Positions 8,034 through 16,300 are shown, counted from the first letter of the stretch. The stretch is 64,000 nucleotides of DNA from Jeotgalicoccus marinus DSM 19772 (GCF_000425825.1 NZ_KE384460.1:24779-88778), one strand, 5' to 3'. Notes: generated by a model not told the origin, from the sequence alone. Made by a program: numbers and translations.

Positions 8034-9384
8034 AATTGGTATCGGAATATTTATCGCTTTTACACTCTTAGTAAGTGCCATACCGGAGCTTGATTACCTA
8101 GGAAAACTCAGCCTCATTATATTTGTTTTAGCCCTTGGTTTATTTATATTTACTAAACTACCATCAGGACTCGCAGCCTGGCTCGTCTTAGTACTTGGTG
8201 TTTTACTGGGCTTACCTGAAAACACTATGTTTAACGCTTTTACTCATGATGTGGTATGGCTGATGATTGGCGCATTTATCATCGCGGGGGTACTGTCTGA
8301 AAGTGGCTTGATTGATCGACTGAGCCAATGGGTAATCAATAATTGCACGACAAAGGGAAGGGTCACTTTCTTTACTTTTATTGTGATAATGATTTTATCT
8401 GTCATTGTACCGTCAACATCTGCGAGAGCATCAGTGATGCTACCACTCTATGAAATCTTAACGGACCGTTTTAATCAGCATAAGAAATTTTTCAGTTTAG
8501 CGATTCCAGTGCTGATTATTATGGCAGCAAATACGACTTTACTTGGTGCGGGTAGCCATTTAGTTGGCATCAGTATCCTACAAGGCCAGACTGATGAGTC
8601 AATTACTTATATTGAATTTCTTGTATATGCCTTACCGTTTGGACTAATTATTTCATATATTACTTATGTCATTATTAAGTGGTTATATTTTAAAGACTTT
8701 AATTACACGATAAAAACAAAAGATGTTGAGAAAATGCCGTTTAAAACAAAAGAGAAACTTACTTTTTGTTTAGTTGTGGTCACTATAATTTTATGGTTAT
8801 CTGAGCCACTACATGGTTTTGATATAGCTTATGTTACCATCTTAATGAGCTTAATTATGATGCTACCTCAATTAAACTTGATCACCTGGAAAAAAGGACT
8901 TAGTTCAGTTTCATGGAGCCTAATATTTTTCGTTGCAGGTGCGACAACCCTAGGTAGTCTTTTGGTCGAATATGGAGTGACGACTTACTTTCAAGAGGTG
9001 CTATTAGCAGGTTTCAATCAGTTTGATAGTATGAATGTATTTATAGTCCTTTTATTTGTGGTATTGATTAGTGTAATATCTCACCTGTTAATACCAAGCC
9101 ATACGACGAGAGCAGCTGTACTGATACCGGTCTTACTCATCATTGCAGAAACATTTAATATTAACCCCGTTGCTATGGTGTTTATCAGTTTAATTGGGAT
9201 AAATTTCTGTGTCACTTTACCTGTTAGTTCAAAATCACTCCTCATATTTTATGAGGAAGCAAAAGATAGTTTTAATAGCAAAGTTTTGTTCAAATTAAGT
9301 ATGATACTCATGCCGATATATGTAGGACTAATGATTATGACTTATTATATTTATTGGCAGCATCTTGGATTAAAATTTTTTTAA
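8017..9384 (+). CDS. DASS-family anion:Na+ symporter, possibly for glycerate
   Basis: This protein of about 455 aa has roughly 11-12 membrane segments and belongs to the divalent anion/sodium symporter (SLC13/CitT) family. Two repeats each carry the substrate/sodium-site signature: VPSTSARASVMLP near 131 and IPSHTTRAAVLIP near 366. The start is uncertain: I chose the ATG at 8017, though an in-frame GTG at 8002 is possible; neither has a strong ribosome site, as expected for a coupled start inside glxK. Family members import succinate, malate, citrate or sulfate; the glxK linkage suggests glycerate, which is inference. Confidence 0.85.
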   Translation: MNLKSKIGIGIFIAFTLLVSAIPELDYLGKLSLIIFVLALGLFIFTKLPSGLAAWLVLVLGVLLGLPENTMFNAFTHDVVWLMIGAFIIAGVLSESGLIDRLSQWVINNCTTKGRVTFFTFIVIMILSVIVPSTSARASVMLPLYEILTDRFNQHKKFFSLAIPVLIIMAANTTLLGAGSHLVGISILQGQTDESITYIEFLVYALPFGLIISYITYVIIKWLYFKDFNYTIKTKDVEKMPFKTKEKLTFCLVVVTIILWLSEPLHGFDIAYVTILMSLIMMLPQLNLITWKKGLSSVSWSLIFFVAGATTLGSLLVEYGVTTYFQEVLLAGFNQFDSMNVFIVLLFVVLISVISHLLIPSHTTRAAVLIPVLLIIAETFNINPVAMVFISLIGINFCVTLPVSSKSLLIFYEEAKDSFNSKVLFKLSMILMPIYVGLMIMTYYIYWQHLGLKFF

Positions 9385-9391
9385 TTATTAT

Positions 9392-9416
9392 GTTTAATAA
9401 ATTATGATTCGGGAAT
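9392..9416 (+). promoter_or_regulatory. SigmaB-type promoter of csbD-like gene
   Basis: GTTTAA (9392-9397), a 13-nt spacer and GGGAAT (9411-9416) match the general-stress sigmaB consensus almost exactly, about 50 nt before the CsbD start. CsbD of Bacillus subtilis is a known sigmaB-regulon member. Confidence 0.8.
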
Positions 9417-9466
9417 ATTTAGTACTGTACGAATAATACTAATTAATTATTTAAGGAGTGTTTTTC

Positions 9467-9667
9467 ATGGCAGAGGAAAAAGACAGCAAATTAGAACAAG
9501 CTAAAGGTAACGTTAAAGAAACTGTTGGTAACGCTACTGGAGACAAAGAATTAGAAAAAGAAGGTAAAGACGATAAGCTTGCTGGTAAAGCGAAAGAATA
9601 TGTTGAAAACGCTAGTGACAAAGCTAACGATGCAATTGACAAAGTATCAGACAAGTTCAAAAAATAA
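9467..9667 (+). CDS. CsbD-family general stress protein
   Basis: This 66-aa highly charged protein is almost entirely made of degenerate [21 protein letters not shown]-like helical repeats, the CsbD pattern. It is predicted soluble and intrinsically flexible, and its molecular function is unknown. I start at the ATG 9467, 9 nt after an AAGGAG ribosome site, instead of the in-frame GTG at 9458. A sigmaB-like promoter lies directly upstream, fitting a role in stationary phase or osmotic/heat stress. Confidence 0.92.
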   Translation: MAEEKDSKLEQAKGNVKETVGNATGDKELEKEGKDDKLAGKAKEYVENASDKANDAIDKVSDKFKK

Positions 9668-9741
9668 GTGGATATATTAATGGAGCTGTTGTTAATACGG
9701 CTTCATTTTTGTAAGTAAATATATTTTTAGGAGGCTATATA

Positions 9742-10152
9742 ATGGCTGTGAAATATGAAGTTAGTGCAGTTAATACAGGTGGACGTAAAGGTCACGTAAC
9801 AACATCAGACAAGGCAATAGATTCTCCGGTTATCCCACCAGATCAAGGTGGAGAAGGTGTAAACCCTGAACAATTATTTGCTGCAGGTTATGCATCATGC
9901 TTCAACGGTGCATTTGATTTAATGATTAAAAAAGGTGGCGTTCGTGACGCTGAGCCAGAAGTCGATTTAACAGTACGTTTAGAAGAAGACGGTGAAGGTG
10001 TTAAACTTAGCGTTGCAATCAATGCAAAAGTTAAAAATATGTCTCAAGAAGACGCTGAGAAATATTTAGAACAAGCACATGATTTCTGCCCTTACTCTAA
10101 AGCAACACGTGGTAATATCGATGTAGATTTATCAGTTGAGGTTTTAGAATAG
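9742..10152 (+). CDS. Organic hydroperoxide resistance protein (Ohr/OsmC)
   Basis: This 136-aa dimeric thiol peroxidase reduces organic hydroperoxides. The two redox cysteines are Cys53 (GYASCFNGA) and Cys116 ([11 protein letters not shown]), and the conserved Arg15 lies in GGRKGHV; these distinguish the Ohr branch. Length is standard. AGGAGG precedes the ATG. It sits 74 nt after the CsbD gene and may be read from the same stress promoter, but a short gap with inverted sequence separates them, so independent expression is possible. No OhrR repressor gene is adjacent. Confidence 0.94.
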   Translation: MAVKYEVSAVNTGGRKGHVTTSDKAIDSPVIPPDQGGEGVNPEQLFAAGYASCFNGAFDLMIKKGGVRDAEPEVDLTVRLEEDGEGVKLSVAINAKVKNMSQEDAEKYLEQAHDFCPYSKATRGNIDVDLSVEVLE

Positions 10153-10164
10153 AATACAAAAAGC

Positions 10165-10196
10165 ATGCACTCTGTACTTGTACAGAGTGCATTTTT
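10165..10196 (+). terminator. Terminator after ohr
   Basis: ATGCACTCTGTA and TACAGAGTGCAT form a perfect 12-bp stem with a CTTG loop, followed by Ts. Confidence 0.92.
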
Positions 10197-10210
10197 GATT
10201 TATGAGGCAG

Positions 10211-10306
10211 TGATAAGTTGCTCGAAATATGATTACTTATCACCGAAATAGGTCAAAATGATGATAAGTTGTACGAAACAGGCTCACATATCACCGAAAC
10301 AATAAA
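10211..10306. repeat. 51-bp-period inverted-motif repeat, copy B
   Basis: Two imperfect units start at 10211 and 10262 (period 51). Each begins TGATAAGTTG, contains CGAAA, and carries an inverted partner (ACTTATCACCGAAA in unit 1, CATATCACCGAAA in unit 2). The motif and period match positions 1-61. The array fills the gap between the convergent 3' ends of the ohr gene and the lipoprotein gene. Confidence 0.8.
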
Positions 10307-10313
10307 ACCTTTC

Positions 10314-10874
10314 CTAATGCTCATCGGAAATGTCGATTTCAAAGACAGCTTCTTCTTCTGACTCATTTAATAATGGCTGAAATGTCGCATTAAGTGTTTC
10401 GGGTTCGTTGACCAATCCGTATGCCATACGACCGCTGATGCTTTCACCTGGCGGCAAATCTTCTAATAGTATGTCTTCAAGCTCATAGTTTCGCATCAAT
10501 TCTCCTTCAGACTCAACGACGATATCTCGGCCTGTCGGAAAGGTTTCTTCTGAGTTGTTTTCATATGTAACTTCTAAAATAAGCACACCACTCACATCTA
10601 TGAGGTTAGTTTCATTTCTCTCATCGGTCAGATATGCATCATCAATGGTGAGTGTGATGTTATCAATCGTTGCAGATTCACCAATTGCTAAAAGGTCTGT
10701 ATCAGCATCGTTTTCTTCTTGCGCACTATCGGTATTTTCTTCGACATCTTCTTCTGTATCATCTACGATTGAGGATTCTTCTTCGATTTGTATAGTTTCT
10801 GAGTCTACTTCGCTACTGCAGCCAGCTAAGAGAAGGCTAGCACTTAAGCTCGTGTATAATATTGTTTTCTTCAA
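10314..10874 (-). CDS. Secreted lipoprotein, DUF4352-like
   Basis: This 186-aa protein has a lipoprotein signal peptide ending in L-L-L-A-G-C (Cys19, predicted lipidated). An Asp/Glu-rich low-complexity linker (about 22-62) follows, then a beta-rich domain starting IDNITLTIDDAYLTDER, with a V-LILEVTYENNSEETF strand pair and a PPGESISGRMAYGL element. This is the immunoglobulin-like layout of DUF4352/DUF5067 lipoproteins. It would be anchored outside the membrane. Function is unknown. A paralogue of similar design is at 17635. The 3' end abuts a repeat array; the GGAGGA ribosome site precedes the ATG. Confidence 0.85.
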   Translation of the reverse strand: MKKTILYTSLSASLLLAGCSSEVDSETIQIEEESSIVDDTEEDVEENTDSAQEENDADTDLLAIGESATIDNITLTIDDAYLTDERNETNLIDVSGVLILEVTYENNSEETFPTGRDIVVESEGELMRNYELEDILLEDLPPGESISGRMAYGLVNEPETLNATFQPLLNESEEEAVFEIDISDEH

Positions 10875-11001
10875 TTAAATAAATCCTCCTGATCGTATTC
10901 ATATAAGTATTAAAATCATCACTGCATACCAATACTAATTATAGTACAATACAACATGATATTTAAAAACTTTTTATAGAATAAAATTCAAGGGGAAAAT
11001 A

Positions 11002-11721
11002 ATGAATACTACTAAGATTGTCGTCACTTTTTCAGGTTATAACTCTGATGCAATAAATGAAGAGATTGAAGCTGCAGAAAGTCACTTAAGTGATTTTGAT
11101 ATAGTGGAAATACGAGGGGATGTGTTTGATGCTTTAAATCGACAGGATCACGCATCAATTGTAAGACGAATCATAGATAAGTTTAAAGCTTTCGATAAGG
11201 AAATCATCTACACGTACCGAACTTCTGGAGAAGGAGGCAAGGGCTCAAAAACTACGGTTGAATATCAAGCGCTTTTACTAGAGGTTTGTAAGTCTATGGA
11301 TATTGATTATATAGATATTGAAATGTCAGTGGGTAAAAAAATAGTGCAGGAAATTATTGAGACTGCAAAGACACACCAAATTAAAACGCTACTGAGCTAT
11401 CATAACTTTAAAGAAACTCTTGATTACGATGCACTCATGGATTTACTTAGTCAGATGAATCAAGTTGAAGGGGATGTGTTTAAGTTTGCCCTCTACCCTA
11501 CAAACGGTGAGGATGTAGATACAGTTGTAGACGTTCAAAAAACAGCTAAAGCTCAATATGGGCATAAAGTCATCGGAATATCTATGGGTGAGCTAGGTAA
11601 GCGTACACGCGTGTTAACAGGCGACTATGCCCCATTATTTACTTATGGTTACATCAGCCGAGATGCGGCGCCCGGACAAATTCATATAAGTGAACTAAGG
11701 AAAACGTTAACGAGTTTATGA
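11002..11721 (+). CDS. aroD: 3-dehydroquinate dehydratase, type I
   Basis: This 239-aa enzyme is the third step of the shikimate pathway (3-dehydroquinate to 3-dehydroshikimate). Catalytic residues are visible: EIRGD (36-40), YTYRT with Arg73, His134 in LSYHNF, and the Schiff-base Lys161 in GDVFKFALYP. The C-terminal SPGQ-like loop appears as APGQIH. A GGGGAA ribosome site precedes the ATG. It is not grouped with other aro genes, as is usual in staphylococci. A small-RNA-like unit follows its stop. Confidence 0.96.
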   Translation: MNTTKIVVTFSGYNSDAINEEIEAAESHLSDFDIVEIRGDVFDALNRQDHASIVRRIIDKFKAFDKEIIYTYRTSGEGGKGSKTTVEYQALLLEVCKSMDIDYIDIEMSVGKKIVQEIIETAKTHQIKTLLSYHNFKETLDYDALMDLLSQMNQVEGDVFKFALYPTNGEDVDTVVDVQKTAKAQYGHKVIGISMGELGKRTRVLTGDYAPLFTYGYISRDAAPGQIHISELRKTLTSL

Positions 11722-11726
11722 TAATT

Positions 11727-11755
11727 TTTACACAGAGTTTACGTTCTAATAATAT
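11727..11755 (+). promoter_or_regulatory. SigmaA-type promoter for candidate sRNA
   Basis: TTTACA (11727-11732), a 17-nt spacer and TAATAT (11750-11755) begin 6 nt after the aroD stop and point to the terminated unit at 11762-11847. Confidence 0.6.
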
Positions 11756-11761
11756 TTAGAT

Positions 11762-11847
11762 GTTAGAGTAAGGTTAGAAGATAATATACACTTCTTAAAT
11801 CCTAACCCCTGGCCCAAAACCTCCCCCAAAGGTTTTGGGTTTATTTT
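11762..11847 (+). ncRNA. Candidate small RNA with C-rich terminator loop
   Basis: The unit of about 85 nt runs from a predicted start near 11762 to a terminator. GGTTAG (11772-11777) can pair with CTAACC (11802-11807). The terminator hairpin CCCAAAACCT/AGGTTTTGGG (11813-11822/11830-11839) presents the loop CCCCCAA and is followed by a T-rich tail. With the flanking stem it exposes CCTCCCCC, complementary to Shine-Dalgarno sequences, the seed type of several staphylococcal Rsa RNAs. It could instead be only the aroD 3' end; the dedicated promoter argues for a separate RNA. I see no open reading frame in it. Confidence 0.5.
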
Positions 11848-11921
11848 GTGTTTTGAGTGTATAAAATATTATTTCTAAGGTAGAATTAACCTAAGATGAC
11901 TTTCTATTTTAGGAGGATATA

Positions 11922-12278
11922 ATGATAACTTTTTATGAGTATTCAAAATGTACAACTTGCCGTAAGGGGAAGAAATTTTTAGAGGATAACAACTTAGAAT
12001 TCACTGCCATAGATATGGTCGAAAACGTACCGTCAATCGATACGCTAAAAGGTATTGTAGACCGTTCTTCATATAACGTAGATGATTTCTTTAATAAAAG
12101 AGGGGGCAAATTTAAAGAACTTGATTTAAAACAACGCTTGCCTGAACTTTCAGATGACGAAAAGTTTGAATTGCTTGCAAGTGACGGTATGTTAATCAAG
12201 CGACCAATGGTTGTATTAGATAACCAAGTTCTTTTAGGTTTTAAAGAAGAAAATTATGAGCAAGCTTTATTGAATTAA
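11922..12278 (+). CDS. ArsC/Spx-family thioredoxin-fold protein
   Basis: This 118-aa protein has the N-terminal YEYSKCTTCRKGKKFL motif, with Cys10 and Cys13 forming a CxxC, and the later IKRPMVVLDNQVLLGF strand typical of the YffB/ArsC/Spx family. Family members are glutaredoxin- or arsenate-reductase-like, or RNA-polymerase-binding redox sensors. The length and CTTC motif fit the ArsC-like branch found next to gcvH in staphylococci, whose substrate is not established. The gene has its own AGGAGG ribosome site and ends 66 nt before gcvH, so co-transcription is likely. Confidence 0.87.
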   Translation: MITFYEYSKCTTCRKGKKFLEDNNLEFTAIDMVENVPSIDTLKGIVDRSSYNVDDFFNKRGGKFKELDLKQRLPELSDDEKFELLASDGMLIKRPMVVLDNQVLLGFKEENYEQALLN

Positions 12279-12344
12279 TCTTCTTGCCTGTAGTATGATG
12301 AATATGTAACAATATATATGATAAGTTAAAAGGGAGGTTTTAGC

Positions 12345-12725
12345 GTGTCATTACCACAAGATCTAAAATACAGTGAGGACCATGAATGGGTAAAGGTTGA
12401 AGGGAATACTGTAACTATCGGTATAACTGATTTTGCACAATCTGAACTTGGTGATATTGTGTTTGTTGAGCTTCCAGAGGAAGGCGACGACGTATCAACA
12501 GGTGAATCATTCGGTAGCGTTGAATCAGTTAAGACTGTTTCAGAATTAATCGCTCCAGTTTCAGGTTCAATCGTTGCGATTAACGAAGAGCTTGAAGATA
12601 GTCCTGAACTTGTAAATGAAAATCCATATGAAGGCGCTTGGATGCTGAAAGTTGAACTTTCAGATGAAAGCGAACTTGATAATCTTCTTGATGCTGCTAG
12701 TTATCAAGCAGTTATCGAGGGTTAA
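12345..12725 (+). CDS. gcvH: Glycine cleavage system H protein
   Basis: This 126-aa lipoyl carrier shuttles the aminomethyl intermediate in glycine cleavage, and in Firmicutes also relays lipoyl groups to other 2-oxoacid dehydrogenases. The lipoylated Lys63 lies in [13 protein letters not shown], with the DHEWVK start (12-17) and the [10 protein letters not shown]-terminal motif. The start is GTG, chosen because AGGGAGG lies just upstream. No other gcv genes are nearby, as is usual in staphylococci, where gcvH heads the toprim/thioredoxin cluster. Confidence 0.97.
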   Translation: MSLPQDLKYSEDHEWVKVEGNTVTIGITDFAQSELGDIVFVELPEEGDDVSTGESFGSVESVKTVSELIAPVSGSIVAINEELEDSPELVNENPYEGAWMLKVELSDESELDNLLDAASYQAVIEG

Positions 12726-12729
12726 TTTT

Positions 12730-12760
12730 AAACTCTGGACATTTGTCCGGAGTTTTTTAA
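12730..12760 (+). terminator. Terminator after gcvH
   Basis: AACTCTGGAC (12731-12740) pairs with GTCCGGAGTT (12745-12754), with an ATTT loop and following Ts. Confidence 0.9.
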
Positions 12761-12818
12761 AAACAAATATTTATTACTTCTGGTGAATTTGTATAAAATT
12801 AAACTAAGGGTGATACGA

Positions 12819-13226
12819 ATGAATCTTTCTGATAAGGTACTCATTGTTGAAGGCAAGACTGATAAACGTCGCTTAGAAGAAGTGTTAGTAGAACCGGCTC
12901 AAATTATTTGCACTTTCGGAACAATGGGTATTTCCAAATTAGATGAAATTATCGAACAGCTAGGTGATTCGCAAATTTTTATATTATCCGATGCGGATAA
13001 AGAAGGAAGAAAAATTCGTCAATGGTTTAAAAAACATTTAAGTGAAAGCACGCATATTTATATTGATCCAAAATTTGGAGAAGTCGGTCGTTGCCCGCAT
13101 GACTATCTAGCTAACCTCCTCTTAAGACACGGTTTTTACGTAGATAATGCGTTAATAATGAAAGGTAAGTTTTATCGTGAAGGAAATAATTTCAACAGCA
13201 GATTTATTAAAGAATACACAGGATAA
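12819..13226 (+). CDS. Small toprim-domain protein
   Basis: This 135-aa protein is essentially one toprim fold: the catalytic glutamate is Glu11 in IVEGKTD, and the D-x-D is Asp58/Asp60 in LSDADKEG. Toprim domains occur in topoisomerases, primases and RNase M5; this stand-alone form is a staphylococcal gcvH neighbour of unknown substrate. I start at ATG 12819, preceded by AAGGGTGA, rather than the upstream in-frame codon at 12783. Its 3' end overlaps the following thioredoxin gene by 50 nt in another frame. Confidence 0.85.
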   Translation: MNLSDKVLIVEGKTDKRRLEEVLVEPAQIICTFGTMGISKLDEIIEQLGDSQIFILSDADKEGRKIRQWFKKHLSESTHIYIDPKFGEVGRCPHDYLANLLLRHGFYVDNALIMKGKFYREGNNFNSRFIKEYTG

Positions 13227-13491
13227 GGACAGTTATATTATCTTTGGTTATGCCACGATGTGTAAGACATGTGAAATTTCAGAATCCATGTTGAAAGTCG
13301 TCACTGAGATGAAGGATATCTCATACGAGAGAATTAACTTGAACTACCATAAAGACTTAATAGATAAGTATCACATACGTTCAGCACCAGCCTTGCTGTT
13401 ATTTAAAAATGGTCAACTTGTGAATGCACTCTATGCTTTTCACTCAGTACCATATTTAAATGAAGTATTAGATGAATTCCTGGTTGACTAG
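13177..13491 (+). CDS. Thioredoxin-like protein
   Basis: This 104-aa protein has a thioredoxin fold with a C-K-T-C active site (Cys29, Cys32) after the strand YIIFGYATM, and the cis-proline region IRSAPALLLFKNG. It is probably a cytoplasmic thiol-disulfide protein; the partner is unknown. The GTG at 13177 lies inside the toprim gene, and the next in-frame Met is the one just before the active site, so the 50-nt overlap seems real unless another rare start is used. No separate ribosome site is needed with such coupling. Confidence 0.85.
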   Translation: MKEIISTADLLKNTQDKDSYIIFGYATMCKTCEISESMLKVVTEMKDISYERINLNYHKDLIDKYHIRSAPALLLFKNGQLVNALYAFHSVPYLNEVLDEFLVD

Positions 13492-13512
13492 TAGAGAATA
13501 GTCTGATATTAT
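13484..13512 (+). promoter_or_regulatory. Promoter of the met riboswitch/metNIQ operon
   Basis: TTGACT (13484-13489), a 17-nt spacer and TATTAT (13507-13512) lie at the end of the thioredoxin gene, 20 nt before the SAM aptamer. Confidence 0.8.
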
Positions 13513-13531
13513 AAATCTCAATCGAATAGAA

Positions 13532-13630
13532 CTCTTATCAAGAGTGGTGGAGGGAAGTGCCCTAAGAAGCCACGGCAACCGTCTTAATGACAAGGTGCTA
13601 AATCACAGGAACAAATCCTAAAGATGAGAG
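13532..13630 (+). promoter_or_regulatory. SAM-I (S-box) riboswitch
   Basis: The aptamer has the family's conserved parts in order: CTCTTATCAAGAG, GGTGGAGGGA, GCCCTAAGAAGCC, CGGCAACC, AAGGTGC-AAATC and closing GATGAGAG, which pairs with CTCTTATC as P1. SAM-I riboswitches stop transcription when S-adenosylmethionine is abundant, here of the methionine transporter genes. Confidence 0.96.
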
Positions 13631-13643
13631 GCATAATGAAATT

Positions 13644-13683
13644 AAAAGGCCTACTCATAATATTATGAGTAGGTCTTTTAATT
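13644..13683 (+). terminator. SAM-riboswitch-controlled intrinsic terminator
   Basis: CTACTCATAAT pairs with ATTATGAGTAG (13651-13672), extended by AAAAGGC/GTCTTTT, and is followed by a T-rich tract: the expression platform of the S-box leader. Confidence 0.9.
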
Positions 13684-13711
13684 TTCGATCGATGAGAAAG
13701 GGTAATGTATC

Positions 13712-14734
13712 ATGATTAATATAAAAAGTGTTTCTAAGATATTTAAAACTAAGAAACAAAATATAACAGCAGTTGACCAAGTTGACTTATCGATTAATCA
13801 CGGTGAAATATTTGGGATAATCGGCTACTCAGGTGCAGGGAAATCCACCTTAATCAGATTGTTAAATGGACTAGAAGATGTAACTGAAGGTGACGTGATT
13901 GTCAGTGGAGATGACATCAGTAAAATGTCCAAAGGTGATCTTCGAAATAAACGCCAGAAAGTGTCTATGATTTTCCAACATTTCAACTTACTGTGGTCAA
14001 GAACAGTCGCAGAAAATATTAGTTTTCCAATGGAAATTGCAGGTGTACCAAAAAAAGAACGCCAGGCACGCGTTGATGAATTAATTAAACTTGTTGGACT
14101 AGAAGGTAGAGCACATACTTACCCAAGTGAGCTATCAGGTGGACAAAAACAACGTGTCGGTATTGCTAGAGCCTTATCGAACAAGCCTGAAGTGTTACTA
14201 TGTGATGAAGCAACAAGTGCTTTAGATCCAGAAACGACTGATGAAGTATTAGATTTACTTGTTGATATTACAAAAGAGATGAATCTAACCATTGTCTTAA
14301 TCACTCATGAAATGCACGTAATCAGAAAGATATGTGACCGCGCAGCAGTGATGGAGAATGGTAAGGTTGTTGAAGTCGGTTCAGTAATTGAATTGTTCCA
14401 AAATCCACAATCGAGTGTAACAAAACGCTTTGTTAAGGATGATATTTCAGATGATGACCACCAACTTGCAATTGAAGAACTTAAAGCATCATTCCCTACT
14501 TCAACAATTGTAAAATTAAACTTTGTAGGTACAAGAGCAAAATCTCCAATTGTATCTGAGGTCATAAGAAATTACGATCTAGATGTAAATATTCTATCAG
14601 GTAATATTAAACAGACGAATCAAGAATCATTTGGACATTTATATATTGCATTAGATATCGATAATGAAACCCTGGAATCAATCTCAAATGAGTTTAAAAA
14701 GCACGATGTCACATTGGAGGTTGAAGCAGGATGA
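13712..14734 (+). CDS. metN: Methionine ABC transporter ATP-binding protein
   Basis: This 340-aa ATPase of the D/L-methionine importer has Walker [10 protein letters not shown] (about 38-46), the Q-loop [12 protein letters not shown], signature LSGGQKQR, Walker [12 protein letters not shown] and His-switch ITHEMH. Residues from about 260 form the NIL domain, which senses cytoplasmic methionine and inhibits transport in homologues. metI overlaps its last 4 nt. It is controlled by the SAM riboswitch just upstream. Confidence 0.96.
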   Translation: MINIKSVSKIFKTKKQNITAVDQVDLSINHGEIFGIIGYSGAGKSTLIRLLNGLEDVTEGDVIVSGDDISKMSKGDLRNKRQKVSMIFQHFNLLWSRTVAENISFPMEIAGVPKKERQARVDELIKLVGLEGRAHTYPSELSGGQKQRVGIARALSNKPEVLLCDEATSALDPETTDEVLDLLVDITKEMNLTIVLITHEMHVIRKICDRAAVMENGKVVEVGSVIELFQNPQSSVTKRFVKDDISDDDHQLAIEELKASFPTSTIVKLNFVGTRAKSPIVSEVIRNYDLDVNILSGNIKQTNQESFGHLYIALDIDNETLESISNEFKKHDVTLEVEAG

Positions 14735-15423
14735 ACAGTGTAATAGAAGAATTTAAAAATATGTTTAGCTTTGAAAATGTGAAATGGGATGCGGTAATAG
14801 AAGCGACTTATGAAACGATATACATGACTGTGATTGCAACAATTGCAGCCTTTATAATTGGACTCATTTTCGGTATTATCTTGTTCTTATCTAATAAGAG
14901 TGAAAATGTTCCCTCAAAACCGCTTTATGGAACGACATCCTTCATCGTCAATCTCTTTAGAGCGATTCCATTTATCATTTTAATTATTTTACTTATGCCA
15001 TTTACAAAAGCAATCATGGGTACAGTAATGGGCTCCAATGGTGCCTTACCCGCACTGATTATCGGTGCCGCACCTTTCTATGCACGTCTAGTTGAAATTG
15101 GACTTAAAGAAATTGATAAGGGTGTAATAGAATCGGCTGAATCAATGGGTGCGAACACTTGGACAATTATTTGGAAGGTGTTGATACCAGAATCATTACC
15201 GGCTCTAATTTCAGGTATAACGGTAACATCCATTATGCTTGTTGGTTCAACTGCGATTGCAGGGGTTATCGGTGCTGGTGGGTTAGGTAACTTAGCTTAT
15301 ATGGTTGGCTTTACAAGAAACCAACCGGACGTCACACTTGTTGCAACTGTGGTAATTCTAATCATCGTTTTCGTCATTCAAATTTTAGGAGACTTTTTCT
15401 CTAAAAGAGTGGATAAACGCTGA
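14731..15423 (+). CDS. metI: Methionine ABC transporter permease
   Basis: This 230-aa membrane protein has five or so transmembrane segments and the inner-membrane permease EAA loop ([22 protein letters not shown] near 130-151) that docks on Met[13 protein letters not shown] near 76 is the usual MetI stretch. The ATG overlaps the metN stop (ATGA), giving coupled translation. It forms the channel for methionine delivered by MetQ. Confidence 0.95.
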   Translation: MNSVIEEFKNMFSFENVKWDAVIEATYETIYMTVIATIAAFIIGLIFGIILFLSNKSENVPSKPLYGTTSFIVNLFRAIPFIILIILLMPFTKAIMGTVMGSNGALPALIIGAAPFYARLVEIGLKEIDKGVIESAESMGANTWTIIWKVLIPESLPALISGITVTSIMLVGSTAIAGVIGAGGLGNLAYMVGFTRNQPDVTLVATVVILIIVFVIQILGDFFSKRVDKR

Positions 15424-15461
15424 TTATATAATATAAAACTATATAGAAAAGAGGATTTTGC

Positions 15462-16295
15462 ATGAAGAAATTTTTGAGTTTAGTTACATTGTTTTCAGTT
15501 ATTTTAGTTTTAGCGGCTTGTGGAAATGATTCTGCTTCAGAAGGAGAATCAAGTGATGGAGAAGGTGCTGAAATTACTGTTGCAGCATCACCAGCACCAC
15601 ACGCTGAAATTTTAGAAAAAGCAGCAGAAATTCTTGAAGAAGAGGATATCACAGTGAATGTAGAAATCGTCAACGATTATACAACACCAAACCGTTTGTT
15701 AGCAGATGAAGAAGTCGATGCAAACTTCTTTCAACATACACCATACTTAGACGGTGAAATTGAATCACATGGCTATGACCTAACTAGCATCGGTAATGTC
15801 CATATCGAACCTATGGCAGTATTCACAAATGACTATGATTCACTTGAAGACATCCCAGACGGCTCTACTATCTTAGTATCTAATAATCCTGCAGAAGAAG
15901 GACGTTTCCTTTCATTCTTCGTTAACGCTGGCTTAGTAGAAATCGAAGAAGGCGTTGAAATTCAAGACGCAACATTTGATGATATTACTGAAAATCCTCA
16001 CGACTTTAACTTTGATAACAATACAGCACCTGAGCTTTTAGTTAATATGTATGAAAATAATGAAGCACCTGCTGTTATTATTAATGCAAACTTCGCAATT
16101 GATGCTGGATTGAATCCAGTTGAAGATTCAATCGCAGTTGAAGACGGAGAATCACCTTATGCCAACCTAGTTGCTGTTAGATCTGGAGATGAAGAACGTC
16201 CAGAACTACAAAGATTAATCGAAGTCCTACAATCAGATGAAATCAAGCAATATATTGATGAAGAGTACAGTGGTAATATTATTCCATCAGAATAA
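15462..16295 (+). CDS. metQ: Methionine-binding lipoprotein
   Basis: This 277-aa substrate-binding protein belongs to the NlpA/MetQ family. The signal peptide ends LVLAAC with lipidated Cys20, followed by a Ser/Glu-rich linker. VAASPAPHAEIL, DEEVDANFFQHTPYL and the NNPAEEGR loop are MetQ signatures. It captures methionine outside the membrane and delivers it to MetI. AGAGGA precedes the ATG, 38 nt after metI. A strong terminator closes the operon. Confidence 0.96.
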   Translation: MKKFLSLVTLFSVILVLAACGNDSASEGESSDGEGAEITVAASPAPHAEILEKAAEILEEEDITVNVEIVNDYTTPNRLLADEEVDANFFQHTPYLDGEIESHGYDLTSIGNVHIEPMAVFTNDYDSLEDIPDGSTILVSNNPAEEGRFLSFFVNAGLVEIEEGVEIQDATFDDITENPHDFNFDNNTAPELLVNMYENNEAPAVIINANFAIDAGLNPVEDSIAVEDGESPYANLVAVRSGDEERPELQRLIEVLQSDEIKQYIDEEYSGNIIPSE

Positions 16296-16300
16296 GTAAG

